Shown here one piece after another: positions 37,013 to 45,877 of a stretch of DNA of 64,000 nt; within the stretch, counting starts at the first letter, position 1; the number at the start of each line of letters is the position of its first letter. The notes under the pieces were generated by a model. It did not search any database and was not told where the DNA came from. It worked only from the letters and a program-made list of their open reading frames with translations. Both the position numbers and the translations under genes were made by a program. The DNA comes from Streptomyces laurentii (GTDB lineage: Bacteria > Actinomycetota > Actinomycetes > Streptomycetales > Streptomycetaceae), in the NCBI GenBank assembly GCA_002355495.1, contig AP017424.1, forward strand, positions 372,001 to 436,000, read 5' to 3'.

Positions 37013-37647
37013 CGGGTGCGCTCCCCCGTCCCTTCGAGCAGGGCCTCGACGGTGGCCTGCCAGGACGGCAGGGCTTGGCGGGACCGATAGGCGAGCAGCG
37101 CGTCCATCGCGTCGCCCGGGAGCCGGATCCAGCCGCAGCCCGGGAAGTGCTGGTCCATCATCTCGCGCCAGACCCGTACGGGCATCCGGTGGACGACCTC
37201 CTTGTCCCAGGGCACGGGTTCGACGTGGAAGCCGCCCGCGCCCGTGAAGGCGGTGCCGGAGAACAGCAGGAGCAGCGGCACCTCGCCGCCTTCGAGCGCC
37301 CGGAAGTACCGGGTCGCGGCGATGTCGACGTCGTAGGTGCAGGGCACGACGAGATCGGTCTCGATCTCGCCGGTGAAGCCCGGGACCATCACGGAGACCT
37401 GGGCGAACTGCACCGGGTTGAGGCTGGATTCCCACCGGGAGCGGTCGCCGAACAGGTCGCCCAGGGCCTCGGCCTCCCGGTCGTCGTATCCGCGCCGGGC
37501 TGGTTCGACGCGGATCTGGCAGCGCAGCGCGAGCGCGTGCACCCGGGTGCCCGGGGTCGCGGTGACGCGCAGCCGGAACACGAGCGTCGGCCCGGCCGCG
37601 TAGGCGTCGGCGCGCACGCCCGTACAGGCGAAGGAGAACTCGGTCAC
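37009..37647 (-). CDS. Uncharacterised hydrogenase-locus protein (DUF6084-like)
   Basis: A 212-residue protein beginning MTEFSFACTGVRADAYAAGPTLVFRLRVTAT and containing LNPVQFAQVSVMVPGFTGEIETDLVVPCTYDVDIAATRYFRAL. It looks mostly beta-stranded with no membrane segment. I recall this family (DUF6084) only from hydrogenase neighbourhoods. It is coupled by ATGA overlaps to both neighbours. Function unknown; an assembly or quality-control role is plausible. Confidence 0.75.
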   Translation of the reverse strand: MTEFSFACTGVRADAYAAGPTLVFRLRVTATPGTRVHALALRCQIRVEPARRGYDDREAEALGDLFGDRSRWESSLNPVQFAQVSVMVPGFTGEIETDLVVPCTYDVDIAATRYFRALEGGEVPLLLLFSGTAFTGAGGFHVEPVPWDKEVVHRMPVRVWREMMDQHFPGCGWIRLPGDAMDALLAYRSRQALPSWQATVEALLEGTGERTR

Positions 37648-38441
37648 GGCCGGCTCCCCCGCTCGTCACGCACCCACTCGTCACGCGCCTGTACGTCACA
37701 CGTCCGCTCGTCACGCGCCCGTCCGCGCACGCGGGCGAAGACGGCGTCGAGGTCGGACCGTGCCTCGGCCCCGCCGTCGAAGCCGCGCCAGTGCAGGCGC
37801 ATACGGCCCACCAGTTCGTAGCAGACGTCGATCGGCACCAGGAAGCACTCCGTGCGCCCGCCGTGGCGGCGCAACAACAGCGCCTCCACGTCCGGTTCCA
37901 GGCCGGCGGCAAGCCGGGTGGCGTCCCGTACGGACTGCCAGGCGGGGTCCTCCAGTTCGCTCTCGGTGGCCCCGGCCGGGCTCGGGTAGAGCGCCACCGC
38001 CCGGCCGAGGGCGGAGTTGCGGAAGAGGAAGGCGACCGAGACCGGAATCCGCAGCGCCTCCCACACCGTGTCGTCGACGCGGTGGGCCGGGTCGGCGAGG
38101 AAGCGGTCCGGGACGGCCCGGAAGCGACCGCGTGGGAAGGTCGAGGGGTCGGTCGAAGGGCTGGTGGAAGGTCCGGTCGAGGGGCCGGTGGAGCGGTCCA
38201 TGAGCTGGGCGCACGGGCCGCAGGCGCAGACCAGGCTCCGCTGGTCGGTGTCGGCCAGATGGCGGTGCCGGCCGTCGGCGAGCCGTGTTCCGCACAGTTC
38301 GCAGCGTTCCTCCCGCGGCGGGCGCGGCGTGGTGAAGCGGCGCAGGCCGGTGGGGGCCGGTCCGGCGCCCGCGCGGGTCGCCAGGCCGGTCGGGAGTCCG
38401 GGGGAAAGGCCGGTGGAAGGGCTGTTCGGAAGGCCCGTCAC
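37644..38441 (-). CDS. Uncharacterised hydrogenase-locus protein with CxxC/CxxC site (DUF5947-like)
   Basis: A 265-residue protein. After a Pro/Gly/Thr-rich leader it shows CELCGTRL and, ~25 residues on, CACGPCAQLM, which together could bind zinc or an iron-sulfur centre. A low-complexity STGPSTGPST spacer follows. The C-terminal half includes CFLVPIDVCYELVGRMRLHWRGFDG. It is coupled by 4-bp overlaps with the NifU-like gene and the DUF6084-like gene. I recall it as DUF5947 in Streptomyces; function unknown. Confidence 0.75.
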   Translation of the reverse strand: MTGLPNSPSTGLSPGLPTGLATRAGAGPAPTGLRRFTTPRPPREERCELCGTRLADGRHRHLADTDQRSLVCACGPCAQLMDRSTGPSTGPSTSPSTDPSTFPRGRFRAVPDRFLADPAHRVDDTVWEALRIPVSVAFLFRNSALGRAVALYPSPAGATESELEDPAWQSVRDATRLAAGLEPDVEALLLRRHGGRTECFLVPIDVCYELVGRMRLHWRGFDGGAEARSDLDAVFARVRGRARDERTCDVQARDEWVRDERGSRP

Positions 38442-39061
38442 GCGACACCGCCCGGTGCGAGGCCGGGGCCGCCCTGGTTCGCGTACGACGGGCGGGCACC
38501 GATCTGGAGCAGGGCGGGCTCGCGCGCCTCGGCCGGTTCCAGTTCGACGCCGGTCACTTCCGGGGCGAAGCAGGCGAGGGCGTCCAGCGCCGCCTGCCGC
38601 GTCGCGTCCCGGGTCGCGTCCGGGGTGCTACCGCATCCGCAGCCGGAGGACACCGCGACGCTCAGTCTGAGCACCCCGCTCGCCGTGTCGAACCCGGCGT
38701 TGCGTACCGGCTGCGGCAGTCCGGCCAGCGCCCGGTCGATGCGGCTCGGCAGATCCTCCGGGTGCAGTCCGTGCAGGTGGAGCAGGCTCGCGACGAGCGC
38801 GTCGGCGAGCAGGGGGCCCAGCGGCGCGGCCGGGGCACCGGAGTTCCCCGAGTTCCCGGAGGACCCTGGTGTGTCGGACGTACCGGGGCTCCGCTGTCCG
38901 AGCAGTTCGACGACCCGGGCGAGGGCGCTGCCGTAGAACTCCATCAGGACCCGTACGACGTCCTCGGCCGCCTCGACGGTCGCGGCGTCCCCTTTCTCCG
39001 CCAGCCGGTCGAGGACCTCTTCGACCCGCCGGCCCGCCTGCTCGGCGGTCACGGCGCTCAT
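38438..39061 (-). CDS. NifU-like protein of the hydrogenase operon
   Basis: A 207-residue protein whose start overlaps the large-subunit stop (ATGA at 39058-39061). The middle section (SRIDRALAGLPQPVRNAGFDTASGVLRLSVAVSSGCGCGSTPD) resembles the NifU C-terminal domain in order, with a CGC motif in place of the usual CxxC. A NifU-type scaffold next to the catalytic genes would supply iron-sulfur clusters to the small subunit. The assignment is by resemblance and context and is less certain than the hyp genes. Confidence 0.65.
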   Translation of the reverse strand: MSAVTAEQAGRRVEEVLDRLAEKGDAATVEAAEDVVRVLMEFYGSALARVVELLGQRSPGTSDTPGSSGNSGNSGAPAAPLGPLLADALVASLLHLHGLHPEDLPSRIDRALAGLPQPVRNAGFDTASGVLRLSVAVSSGCGCGSTPDATRDATRQAALDALACFAPEVTGVELEPAEAREPALLQIGARPSYANQGGPGLAPGGVA

Positions 39062-40842
39062 CCGCCCAGGCCGCTCAGGCCGGTGGGCACGTGCATCGCC
39101 TTCACCGTCCGTCCGCTGCCGGTGTACATGTGCACCCCGCAGGGCAGGCACGGGTCGAAGCTCCGGACGGCCCGCATGATGTCGATGCCCTTGAAGTTCT
39201 CGGGCGTGTTCTCCTCGAAGATTGGGGTGTTCTGCACCGCGTCTTCGTAGGGGCCGGGGGTGCCGAACGTGTCCCGGGTCGAGGCGTTCCACGGTGTCGG
39301 CGGATACGGGTGGTAGTTGGCGATCTTGCCGTCCCGGATCACCATGTGGTGCGAGAGCACCCCCCGGACGGCCTCGGTGAAGCCCACCCCGATCGACTCG
39401 TCGGGCACCTCGAACTTCTCCCAGGTCTGGGTGCGTCCGGCGCGGACCTCCGCCAGGCCCTTCTCCGCGCAGTGCAGGGCGACGGCCGCCGCGTACGCCT
39501 GGAAGTAGGTCCGGGCGCGGTTGCGCTCCAGGGCGTTGCTCCACCGCGGGATCTTCCACTCGAAGGTGGTTTCCGGCTTGGTCAGCGTCCGGGGCAGGTT
39601 GATGACGACGCTGTGCCCGGTGGCCTTGACGAAGCCGATGTCGACCAGGCCGGACAGGGCGGTCGACCACAGCCGGGCGAGGGGACCGCCGCCGGTGTCG
39701 AGCGCCAGGTGGTCCTTGCCGTCGAACCACCGGGGGGACATCACCCAGCTGTATTTGTCGTCGAAGTTCCGCTTCTGCGGGGCGGGGATGGTGTGCTGGT
39801 TCCAGGGGTGCCGGGGGTCGACGGGGTTGCCCAGCGGGTCGCGGGTGACGAACTGCTCCTGCCCTTCCCAGTCGTCGTAGTACGAGCTGCCGAGCAGGAT
39901 GCGGATGCCGAGGTTGATCCGGGTGAGGTCGTTGGTCACGAGCTTGCCGTCGACCACGACGCCCGGGGTGACGAACATCCGCCGCCCCCAGTCGGTCATG
40001 TGGGCGTACGTGAAGTCGCAGTGCTCGGGGTCGTTGAGCGCGCCCCAGCAGCCGAGCAGCACCCGGCGGCGGCCGACCTCCTCGTACCCGGGCAGCGCCT
40101 CGTAGAAGAAGTCGAACAGGTCGTCGTGGAGCGGGACGACCCGCTTCATGAACTCCACGTAGCGCATGAGCCGGCTGAGGTAGTCGGTGAAGAGCTGGAC
40201 CGACGCGATGGTGCCGACACCTCCGGGGTAGAGCGTGGAGGGGTGTACGTGACGCCCCTCCATCAGGCAGAACATCTCCCTGGTGTAGCGGCTGACCTGG
40301 AGCGCCTCGCGGTAGAACTCGCCTTCGAGGGGGTTGAGCGAGCGCATGATGTCGGCGATCGTGCGGTAGCCGTGGTCGGCGGCGTGCGGGGCCTCGGTGC
40401 GCTCGGCGAGTTCCAGGACCCCGGGGTTGGTCTCACGGACCATCCGCTCGCAGTAGTCGACGCCTACCAGGTTCTCCTGGAAGATGTTGTGGTCGAACAT
40501 GTACTCGGCGGACTCGCCGAGGTTGATGAGCCACTCCCCCAGGTGCGGGGGCTTCACGCCGTACGCCATGTTCTGCGCGTACACGGAGCACGTGGCGTGG
40601 TTGTCACCGCAGATGCCGCAGATGCGGCTGGTGATGAAGTGCGCGTCCCGCGGGTCCTTGCCGCGCATGAACACGCTGTAGCCGCGGAAGACCGAGGACG
40701 TGCTGTAGCACTCGGCCACTCTCTTCCGCTTGAAATCGATCTTGGTGTGGATGCCGAGACTGCCCACGATCCGGGTGATGGGGTCCCAGGCCATCTCCAC
40801 CAGGCCGCTGCCGTCCCCTGCCGTCTTCGCCGGAGATGCCAT
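39058..40842 (-). CDS. hhyL: [NiFe]-hydrogenase large subunit, high-affinity (group 1h-like)
   Basis: The catalytic subunit, 594 residues. The first nickel-binding pair is in RICGICGDNHATCS (Cys75, Cys78) and the second in FDPCLPCGVH (Cys565, Cys568, His571). Twenty-three residues follow that His and should be removed by the maturation protease. The start at ATG 40842 (MASPAKTAGDGS) is preferred over 40944. Overall similarity is to the uptake enzymes of soil actinobacteria that oxidise atmospheric hydrogen. The 150-bp gap before it contains short GCGTCG-type direct repeats. Confidence 0.95.
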   Translation of the reverse strand: MASPAKTAGDGSGLVEMAWDPITRIVGSLGIHTKIDFKRKRVAECYSTSSVFRGYSVFMRGKDPRDAHFITSRICGICGDNHATCSVYAQNMAYGVKPPHLGEWLINLGESAEYMFDHNIFQENLVGVDYCERMVRETNPGVLELAERTEAPHAADHGYRTIADIMRSLNPLEGEFYREALQVSRYTREMFCLMEGRHVHPSTLYPGGVGTIASVQLFTDYLSRLMRYVEFMKRVVPLHDDLFDFFYEALPGYEEVGRRRVLLGCWGALNDPEHCDFTYAHMTDWGRRMFVTPGVVVDGKLVTNDLTRINLGIRILLGSSYYDDWEGQEQFVTRDPLGNPVDPRHPWNQHTIPAPQKRNFDDKYSWVMSPRWFDGKDHLALDTGGGPLARLWSTALSGLVDIGFVKATGHSVVINLPRTLTKPETTFEWKIPRWSNALERNRARTYFQAYAAAVALHCAEKGLAEVRAGRTQTWEKFEVPDESIGVGFTEAVRGVLSHHMVIRDGKIANYHPYPPTPWNASTRDTFGTPGPYEDAVQNTPIFEENTPENFKGIDIMRAVRSFDPCLPCGVHMYTGSGRTVKAMHVPTGLSGLGG

Positions 40843-40994
40843 TGTCTGTACGGTGCCCTTCCTCGGTGCGTCGCTGCGTCGGTGCGTCGCTGCGTCGGGT
40901 ATCGACTCGTCGCGTCTGTTCGGTTCGTGGGGTCTTCGTCGCATCGCCGGGGCTTCGGGGCGCCGGCTTCACCAGCGGTGCCGGGGAGCGCCTC

Positions 40995-42077
40995 TCACCA
41001 CGGCGGCCGGTAGCCGGTGGTGAGCTCGTCACCGGCGTGCCGCCACTTCGGCTCCTTGTCCACGGTCTCGCCCGTGATGTCCCGCAGCCGGCGGATCACG
41101 GAGCCGTACACGCGGCTGGCGGTGCTGGAGACCTTGCCGCCGGGCGGTTCGTCCATGAACGGCATGAACTTGTCCGGGAACCCGGGCATCGTGCAGGCGA
41201 TGCAGATGCCCCCGACGTTCGGACAGCCGCCGATGCCGTTCATCCACCCGCGCTTGGGGACGTTGCACTTCACGACAGGACCCCAACAGCCCAGCCTGAC
41301 CAGGCACTTAGGCGAGTCGTACGTGGTGGCGAACTGGCCCTGCTCGTAGTAGCCCGCGCGGTCGCACCCCTCGTGCACCGTCGCCCCGAACAGCCAGGCC
41401 GGGCGGAGCTTGTCGTCCAGGGGGATCATCGGCGCGGACCCGGCGGCCTGGTAGAGCAGGTACGTCAGGGTCTCCGCGAAGTTGTCCGGCTGAATGGGGC
41501 ACCCGGGTACGCACACGAGGGGGATGCCGGCGCCGGACCTCCAGTCCCACCCGAGGTAGTCCGGCACGCCCATGGCGCCGGTCGGATTGCCGGCCATGGC
41601 GTGGATGCCGCCGTAGCTGGCGCAGGTGCCGATGGCGACCACCGCGAGCGCCTTGGGCGCCAGACGGTCGATCCATTCGCTCGTGGTGATGGGCTGGCCG
41701 GTCTCCGGGTCGCTGCCGAAGCCGCACCAGTACCCCTCCGGCTTGATCTTCTCGTTCGGGATCGAGCCTTCGATCACCAGCACGAACGGGTCGATCTCGC
41801 CTCGCTCCCCCTTGAAGAACCATTCGATGAACGTGTCGGCACCCTGCACCGGGCCGCACTCGAAATCGATCAGCGGCCAGTGGACCGCGATCTTCGGCAG
41901 GCCGGGCAGACCGGCCAGGGCGATCTCCTCGATGCTCGGCTGCATGGCGCCGGTCAGCGCGACCGAGTCGCCGTCACAGCTCAGGCCCGCGTTGATCCAG
42001 AGGATGTGGATCGGCTTCTCGTCGCTGCCGGGAGCCGCGCCCTGCCTCTCGACCGGGGCCTGTGTGCCTGCGTTCAT
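40995..42077 (-). CDS. hhyS: [NiFe]-hydrogenase small subunit, high-affinity (group 1h-like)
   Basis: The electron-transfer subunit, 360 residues. In place of the usual C-x-G-C near the N-terminus it has GLSCDGDS: Cys34 is kept but position 37 is Asp. A 3-Cys/1-Asp proximal cluster is the hallmark of group 1h oxygen-insensitive hydrogenases. Further cluster ligands are seen in GTCASYGG, CVPGCPIQPD, VHEGCDRAG, KCLVRLGCWGP and GGCPNVGGICIACTMPGFPDKFMP. No Tat signal is visible, so the enzyme is cytoplasmic-facing. The ATG at 42077 has GGGAGG upstream. Confidence 0.95.
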   Translation of the reverse strand: MNAGTQAPVERQGAAPGSDEKPIHILWINAGLSCDGDSVALTGAMQPSIEEIALAGLPGLPKIAVHWPLIDFECGPVQGADTFIEWFFKGERGEIDPFVLVIEGSIPNEKIKPEGYWCGFGSDPETGQPITTSEWIDRLAPKALAVVAIGTCASYGGIHAMAGNPTGAMGVPDYLGWDWRSGAGIPLVCVPGCPIQPDNFAETLTYLLYQAAGSAPMIPLDDKLRPAWLFGATVHEGCDRAGYYEQGQFATTYDSPKCLVRLGCWGPVVKCNVPKRGWMNGIGGCPNVGGICIACTMPGFPDKFMPFMDEPPGGKVSSTASRVYGSVIRRLRDITGETVDKEPKWRHAGDELTTGYRPPW

Positions 42078-42132
42078 GCGTCGCCTCCCACGGAGGATGG
42101 GGCGAAGGCCGCCTTCGGGCCTCGCGTACGAG

Positions 42133-43830
42133 TCAACGGTCGGCCGGACCGGCCGCGCCCGCATCCCGAAGTCCGCGTGATCCCGCGCCCTTCCCCTCCT
42201 TACGGACGAACGCCCGGCGCAGTGCGTGGTACGGGGCGGCGGGATCGTCGAAGATCGCCCGCATGCGGCTGAGCTCCTGTTCCCGGTAGGCCGCGAGGGG
42301 CGTCGACGCCTCCCGCGCCTCGTACTCCGCCTTCTTCGCCGCGACGCGGCGCGGGGTCCCGGGGTGCGCGGCCAGTCGAGCGGCCAAGCGGGTCATCTCG
42401 GCGGCGAACTCCGCCGGCCCACACGCGACGACCCGGTCGACGAGTCCCATGCTCCGGGCGGCGGACGCGGAGACGGGCCGGGCGGCCCGGGTGAGGCGTT
42501 CGGCCAGGGCCGGACCCACTCTGCGGGGCAGCGTGTGGGTCCAGTACTCCGACCCGTACAGGCCCATGCGCCGGTAGTGGGGGTTGAGGACGGCGCCCGA
42601 CCGGCACCAGACCTCGTCGGCGGCGAGGGCCAGCATCACCCCGCCGGCCGCGGCGTTGCCGCCGATCGCACTGACGACGAGCCGGTCGGTGGTCGTCAGG
42701 ACCGCCTCGACCAGGTCGTTCATGGCGTTGATGGTGGCCCAGGACTCGGCGGCCGGGTCGGCGGCGGCCTCGACGACGCCGAGGTGGATGCCGTTGGAGA
42801 AGAAGTCGCGCTGTCCGCCGAGCACGAGGACGGAGGTGGGGCGCCGGCAGGCGGTCCCGTACGCTCTGAGCAGGCGGCGGCAGTGGTCGGTGCTCATCGC
42901 GCCCCCGGGGAAGGCGAAGGAGAGCATCCCCACGGCGCCGTGCTCCTGATAGCGGATGTCGGACCAGGTCCGGCCCCGCTCCGGAAGCTGGCGCGGCGCG
43001 GGCAGTTCGGGGAGCTCCGGCAGCCGTCCGGCGAGGGCCAGGGTGGCGGGCAGTTTGCAGGCACGTTCCCCACCCGGGCCGGTACGGGCGCGGAGTTCCG
43101 GGATCCACACGGCGCCGTCGGCCGTGGCACGGCAGATCGCGCCGGTCCGGGTCGCCAGCAGCTCCCCAGGCCGGCCGCGCAGACCGTCCTCCGCGTGGCC
43201 TCCGTGCAGGAACCATTCCTCCCCGAGCAGCTCGTCCCGGACGCCGGGCTGCGAGTCGGCGGCACGCAGGACGCGCAGGACCGTTTCCGTGTCCTGCTCC
43301 CAGGAGATCCGCCGCCGCTCCTGGCGGAGGTGGGGACGGGCCCGCACCGGCCCGGTCTGCGGGCGCGGCGTCGCCCCGGCGGCGACCCGTTCGACGGCCA
43401 GATGCACGGCGGCCATGGCGGCGTCGGACAACTCATTTCGGTACAGGTCGCTCTTGGCCACCTCGGGGACGCGGAAGGCGGCCGTCGCCCAGACGTCGCC
43501 CGCGTCCATCTCCTCGTCGGCCTGCAGGACGGTGACGCCCCACTCGGCGGCGCCGTCGTGGATCGCCCAGTCCAGGGAGGACGGCCCGCGATCGCCCACC
43601 GGACCGGGGTGCACGATCAGGCAGATCCGGCTCGACCAGACGTCCCGGGGCACGACCGTCCTCAGCATCGGGGCGACGACCAGGTCGGGCGCGTGCCGCC
43701 CGACGGCCTCCCGTACCGCCGCCTCGTCGGGCGTGACCTCCACGGACACGGCGTGCCCGCGGTCCCGCAGCTCGGCCTCGGCGCGCTGGGTGAGGCTGTT
43801 GTAGCCGCTGGCGATGAGCAGAATGCGCAT
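42133..43830 (-). CDS. hypX: HypX, CO-forming hydrogenase maturase
   Basis: A 565-residue two-domain protein and first gene of the operon. The N-terminal ~290 residues resemble formyl-tetrahydrofolate transferases (HPGPVGDRGPSSLDWAIHDGAAEWGVTVLQADEEMDAGDVW). The C-terminal part is a crotonase fold (FSNGIHLGVVEAA, IGGNAAAGGVMLALAADEVWCRSG, NPHYRRMGLYGSEYW). HypX is known to make CO from a formyl group for the Fe(CN)2CO centre under air. Its place ahead of the structural genes fits an enzyme made aerobically. The ATG at 43830 is preceded by AAGGG. Confidence 0.93.
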   Translation of the reverse strand: MRILLIASGYNSLTQRAEAELRDRGHAVSVEVTPDEAAVREAVGRHAPDLVVAPMLRTVVPRDVWSSRICLIVHPGPVGDRGPSSLDWAIHDGAAEWGVTVLQADEEMDAGDVWATAAFRVPEVAKSDLYRNELSDAAMAAVHLAVERVAAGATPRPQTGPVRARPHLRQERRRISWEQDTETVLRVLRAADSQPGVRDELLGEEWFLHGGHAEDGLRGRPGELLATRTGAICRATADGAVWIPELRARTGPGGERACKLPATLALAGRLPELPELPAPRQLPERGRTWSDIRYQEHGAVGMLSFAFPGGAMSTDHCRRLLRAYGTACRRPTSVLVLGGQRDFFSNGIHLGVVEAAADPAAESWATINAMNDLVEAVLTTTDRLVVSAIGGNAAAGGVMLALAADEVWCRSGAVLNPHYRRMGLYGSEYWTHTLPRRVGPALAERLTRAARPVSASAARSMGLVDRVVACGPAEFAAEMTRLAARLAAHPGTPRRVAAKKAEYEAREASTPLAAYREQELSRMRAIFDDPAAPYHALRRAFVRKEGKGAGSRGLRDAGAAGPADR

Positions 43831-44268
43831 GGCAGCCCTTCCGGGTCGTGGTGGAAGCCGCGCGCCGGGGCGGCGGCGGATCGGTGCGCGAGCCCCGGCG
43901 ATCGTCCGGCACTCCGGGGCGGAGCGAACGGTGACGCTTCCCTCGCCTCACTCGTTCGAGAACTGTTTCCCCACCACGTGGCGGCGACACGCGACGCCGA
44001 CGTCCGGGCGGGGGGCGGCCGGGGCGTCGCCCGTGCGGCGGGGCGTGGGGCGGGCCGTGGGGTCGGACCCGGACCACGCGGCCGTACGGCACCCCGCGCA
44101 CACACGACGGCGCGCTCTCTTTGAGGGGCCGGCCGGATCCGGGCCCTCCCGGCGTGCCCGGAACTGCGCAAGATTGCGCGAAAAGATCCCGTCGGCTCCG
44201 GTTGGCCTTCACAGTGCCCATGACCTGCGATACCGCCCCGTTCCGGGCCGGCGCCCCGTGAGGAGACC
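43831..44268. other. 438-bp gap upstream of hypX
   Basis: This should contain the promoter of the 15-kb hydrogenase operon and, on the other side, that of the AraC-type gene. The only dyad I see is GTTC-GA-GAAC at 43954-43963. No gene is supported; the AGGAGA box at 44261-44266 belongs to the plus-strand gene that follows. Confidence 0.45.
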
Positions 44269-44715
44269 GTGCGATCGACCGAGCACGCCGCGACGGTCGA
44301 TTTCGTCGAGCGTTCCCCGCACGCCGACCTGCGTCTCGAGCACGTCGCCGCCCACGTGGGCTATTCGCCCTACCACCTGCATCGCTCCTTCCGCCGCGCG
44401 TTCGGCCTGGCCCTTCACACCTATGTGCGGCGCAGGCGCCTCACCGAGGCGGCGCGGGCCCTGGTCGACACGTCGGACCCGGTCCTCGGCATCGCGCTCC
44501 GTCACGGATTTCGCGGGCAGCAGTCCTTCACCAGCGCGTTCTCCGCGGGCTACGGGGTGCCGCCGGCCACGTGGCGACGCACGCGACCGTTCTTTCCGCT
44601 GCTGCCCTACCGCTCCCCGCGGTTCACGGTGGTGTGGCCGAAGGCCTGCTGGTCGGCGCGCGTCTCTCCTGTCACGTTCGAAGCCTCAGGGGAAGACGGC
44701 TACGGAGGGCTGGGA
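44269..44715 (+). CDS. AraC/MarA-type HTH domain, running in frame into the next regulator
   Basis: From GTG 44269 (AGGAGA just upstream) the protein is a complete AraC DNA-binding domain of ~105 residues: VDFVERSPHADLRLEHVAAHVGYSPYHLHRSFRRAFGLALHTYVRRRRL...IALRHGFRGQQSFTSAFSAGYGVPPATWRR. It has no stop of its own: ~35 residues of unlikely-looking sequence lead in frame into MLVTEFRTD at 44716. Either the stop was lost or this is a true fusion with two HTH regions. I annotate it separately because the downstream ATG has its own GGAGGG ribosome site. Confidence 0.6.
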
Positions 44716-45564
44716 ATGCTGGTGACGGAGTTCAGGACGGACGTCGTGGCAGGGCCCGAACGGTTCGCGTTATGGAGAGAAGCCACGGGACAGTCGCATA
44801 TGCCCAATCGGCTACGCAGCAACGCCCACAACGACTTCCAGGCCAGGATGCGGGGGCTGAACTTAAGCGAAGTGCAGGTGGCCGGGCTCGCTTACCCGCA
44901 TCTGGAGATCGCCCGGACAACGAAGCTGATCCGGCAGTCCGACCCCGAGGTGTATCAGTTCAACTATTTCCTCGGCGGGCATGGGACTCTCACCGTGGAC
45001 AGGCGCGACGTGGCGCTGGGCGCCGGTGACCTGGTGGTGATGGACAGCAGCCGCCCCTACCAAGGTGAGGTCTACGCCGATCCGGGCAGATGGTCGCATG
45101 TGACGGTGCAGTGTCCGCGCGGGCTACTGCCGCTGCCGGAGAAGGCGGTGCAGCGCCTGCTCGCTGTCCCGATCAGCGGGCGCCACGGCATGGGCGGAGT
45201 ATTGGCCCGCTGGCTGACCGACCTCAACACACGCGCTGGCGAGTTCACCCGAGCCGACATTCCCACCCTCGCCTCGGTCACCCTGGACCTCTTGGCGTCC
45301 GTCATCGCCGGCTGTTCCGACGCCGAGAAGGCACTGGACCCAGAGGCCCGCCGAAGCACCCTTCGGGTCCAGATCAACGCGTTCGTCGAGCAGCACCTCG
45401 CCGACCCGGCCATGACTCCCCAGACGATCGCGGACGCCCACCACATCTCCCTGCGCCACCTCCAGCAGCTCCTCGCCGAGAACGAGCTGCGCGGGGCCGT
45501 CTTCGACCTGGCCACCTTCAACGGCACTTGGCCCGCCCTTGCCGAAGCGGTCTCCGATGAGTAG
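44716..45564 (+). pseudogene. AraC_binding_2 regulator truncated inside its DNA-binding domain
   Basis: The sensor domain is intact (LIRQSDPEVYQFNYFLGGHGTLTVDRRDVALGAGDLVVMDSSRPYQGEVY), as in the regulators at 13852 and 49249. The HTH stops after QTIADAHHISLRHLQQLLAENEL; the following residues RGAVFDLATFNGTW are unrelated. The lost HTH half seems to survive at about 46460-46630. Codons 19 and 50 are TTA (44770-44772, 44863-44865), so the parent gene was probably bldA-dependent. The second HTH subdomain is missing, so DNA binding is doubtful. Confidence 0.65.
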
Positions 45565-45877
45565 CTGCGCTCCTGGCAGCGGCACCTGGACGGCCCCGCC
45601 CTCGCCGCCCGCCTCCAGGGTCTGCGGCATGTCCTGGCCGACGGCGTCCCGGCCGACGCCCGGGCGAACCACCCCGACGGCGCCTCCGGCGTCCGGAATG
45701 CGGTCCTCGCGCTCCTAGACGAGTTCGCCGCCGCACGGCAGGCCGTTCCCCCGGCGCGGATCCCGGCGCCGGAGGAACGGACAGATCCTTCGGGTCCAAC
45801 AGGCTGACCGGCCGTCGACGGCCGCACCCCACGCCATCGGCCTGTCGTTGGCCCGGCCATGAACCTTCGACCAGTGG
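45565..45877 (+). other. Inserted DNA with an open frame beyond a TAG stop
   Basis: After the TAG at 45562-45564 the same frame continues as LRSWQRHLDGPALAARLQGLRHVLADGVPADARANHPDG...LALLDEFAAARQ, which looks like real helical protein. Together with RGAVFDLATFNGTWPALAEAV before the stop it seems to be the remnant of a gene brought in by the insertion. I do not recognise the family. Confidence 0.35.

Noticed and set aside
43954..43963. GTTC-GA-GAAC as an oxygen- or redox-regulator site for the hydrogenase operon
   Set aside because: The dyad is only 4 bp per arm and fits no regulator consensus that I can name; chance occurrence is likely.
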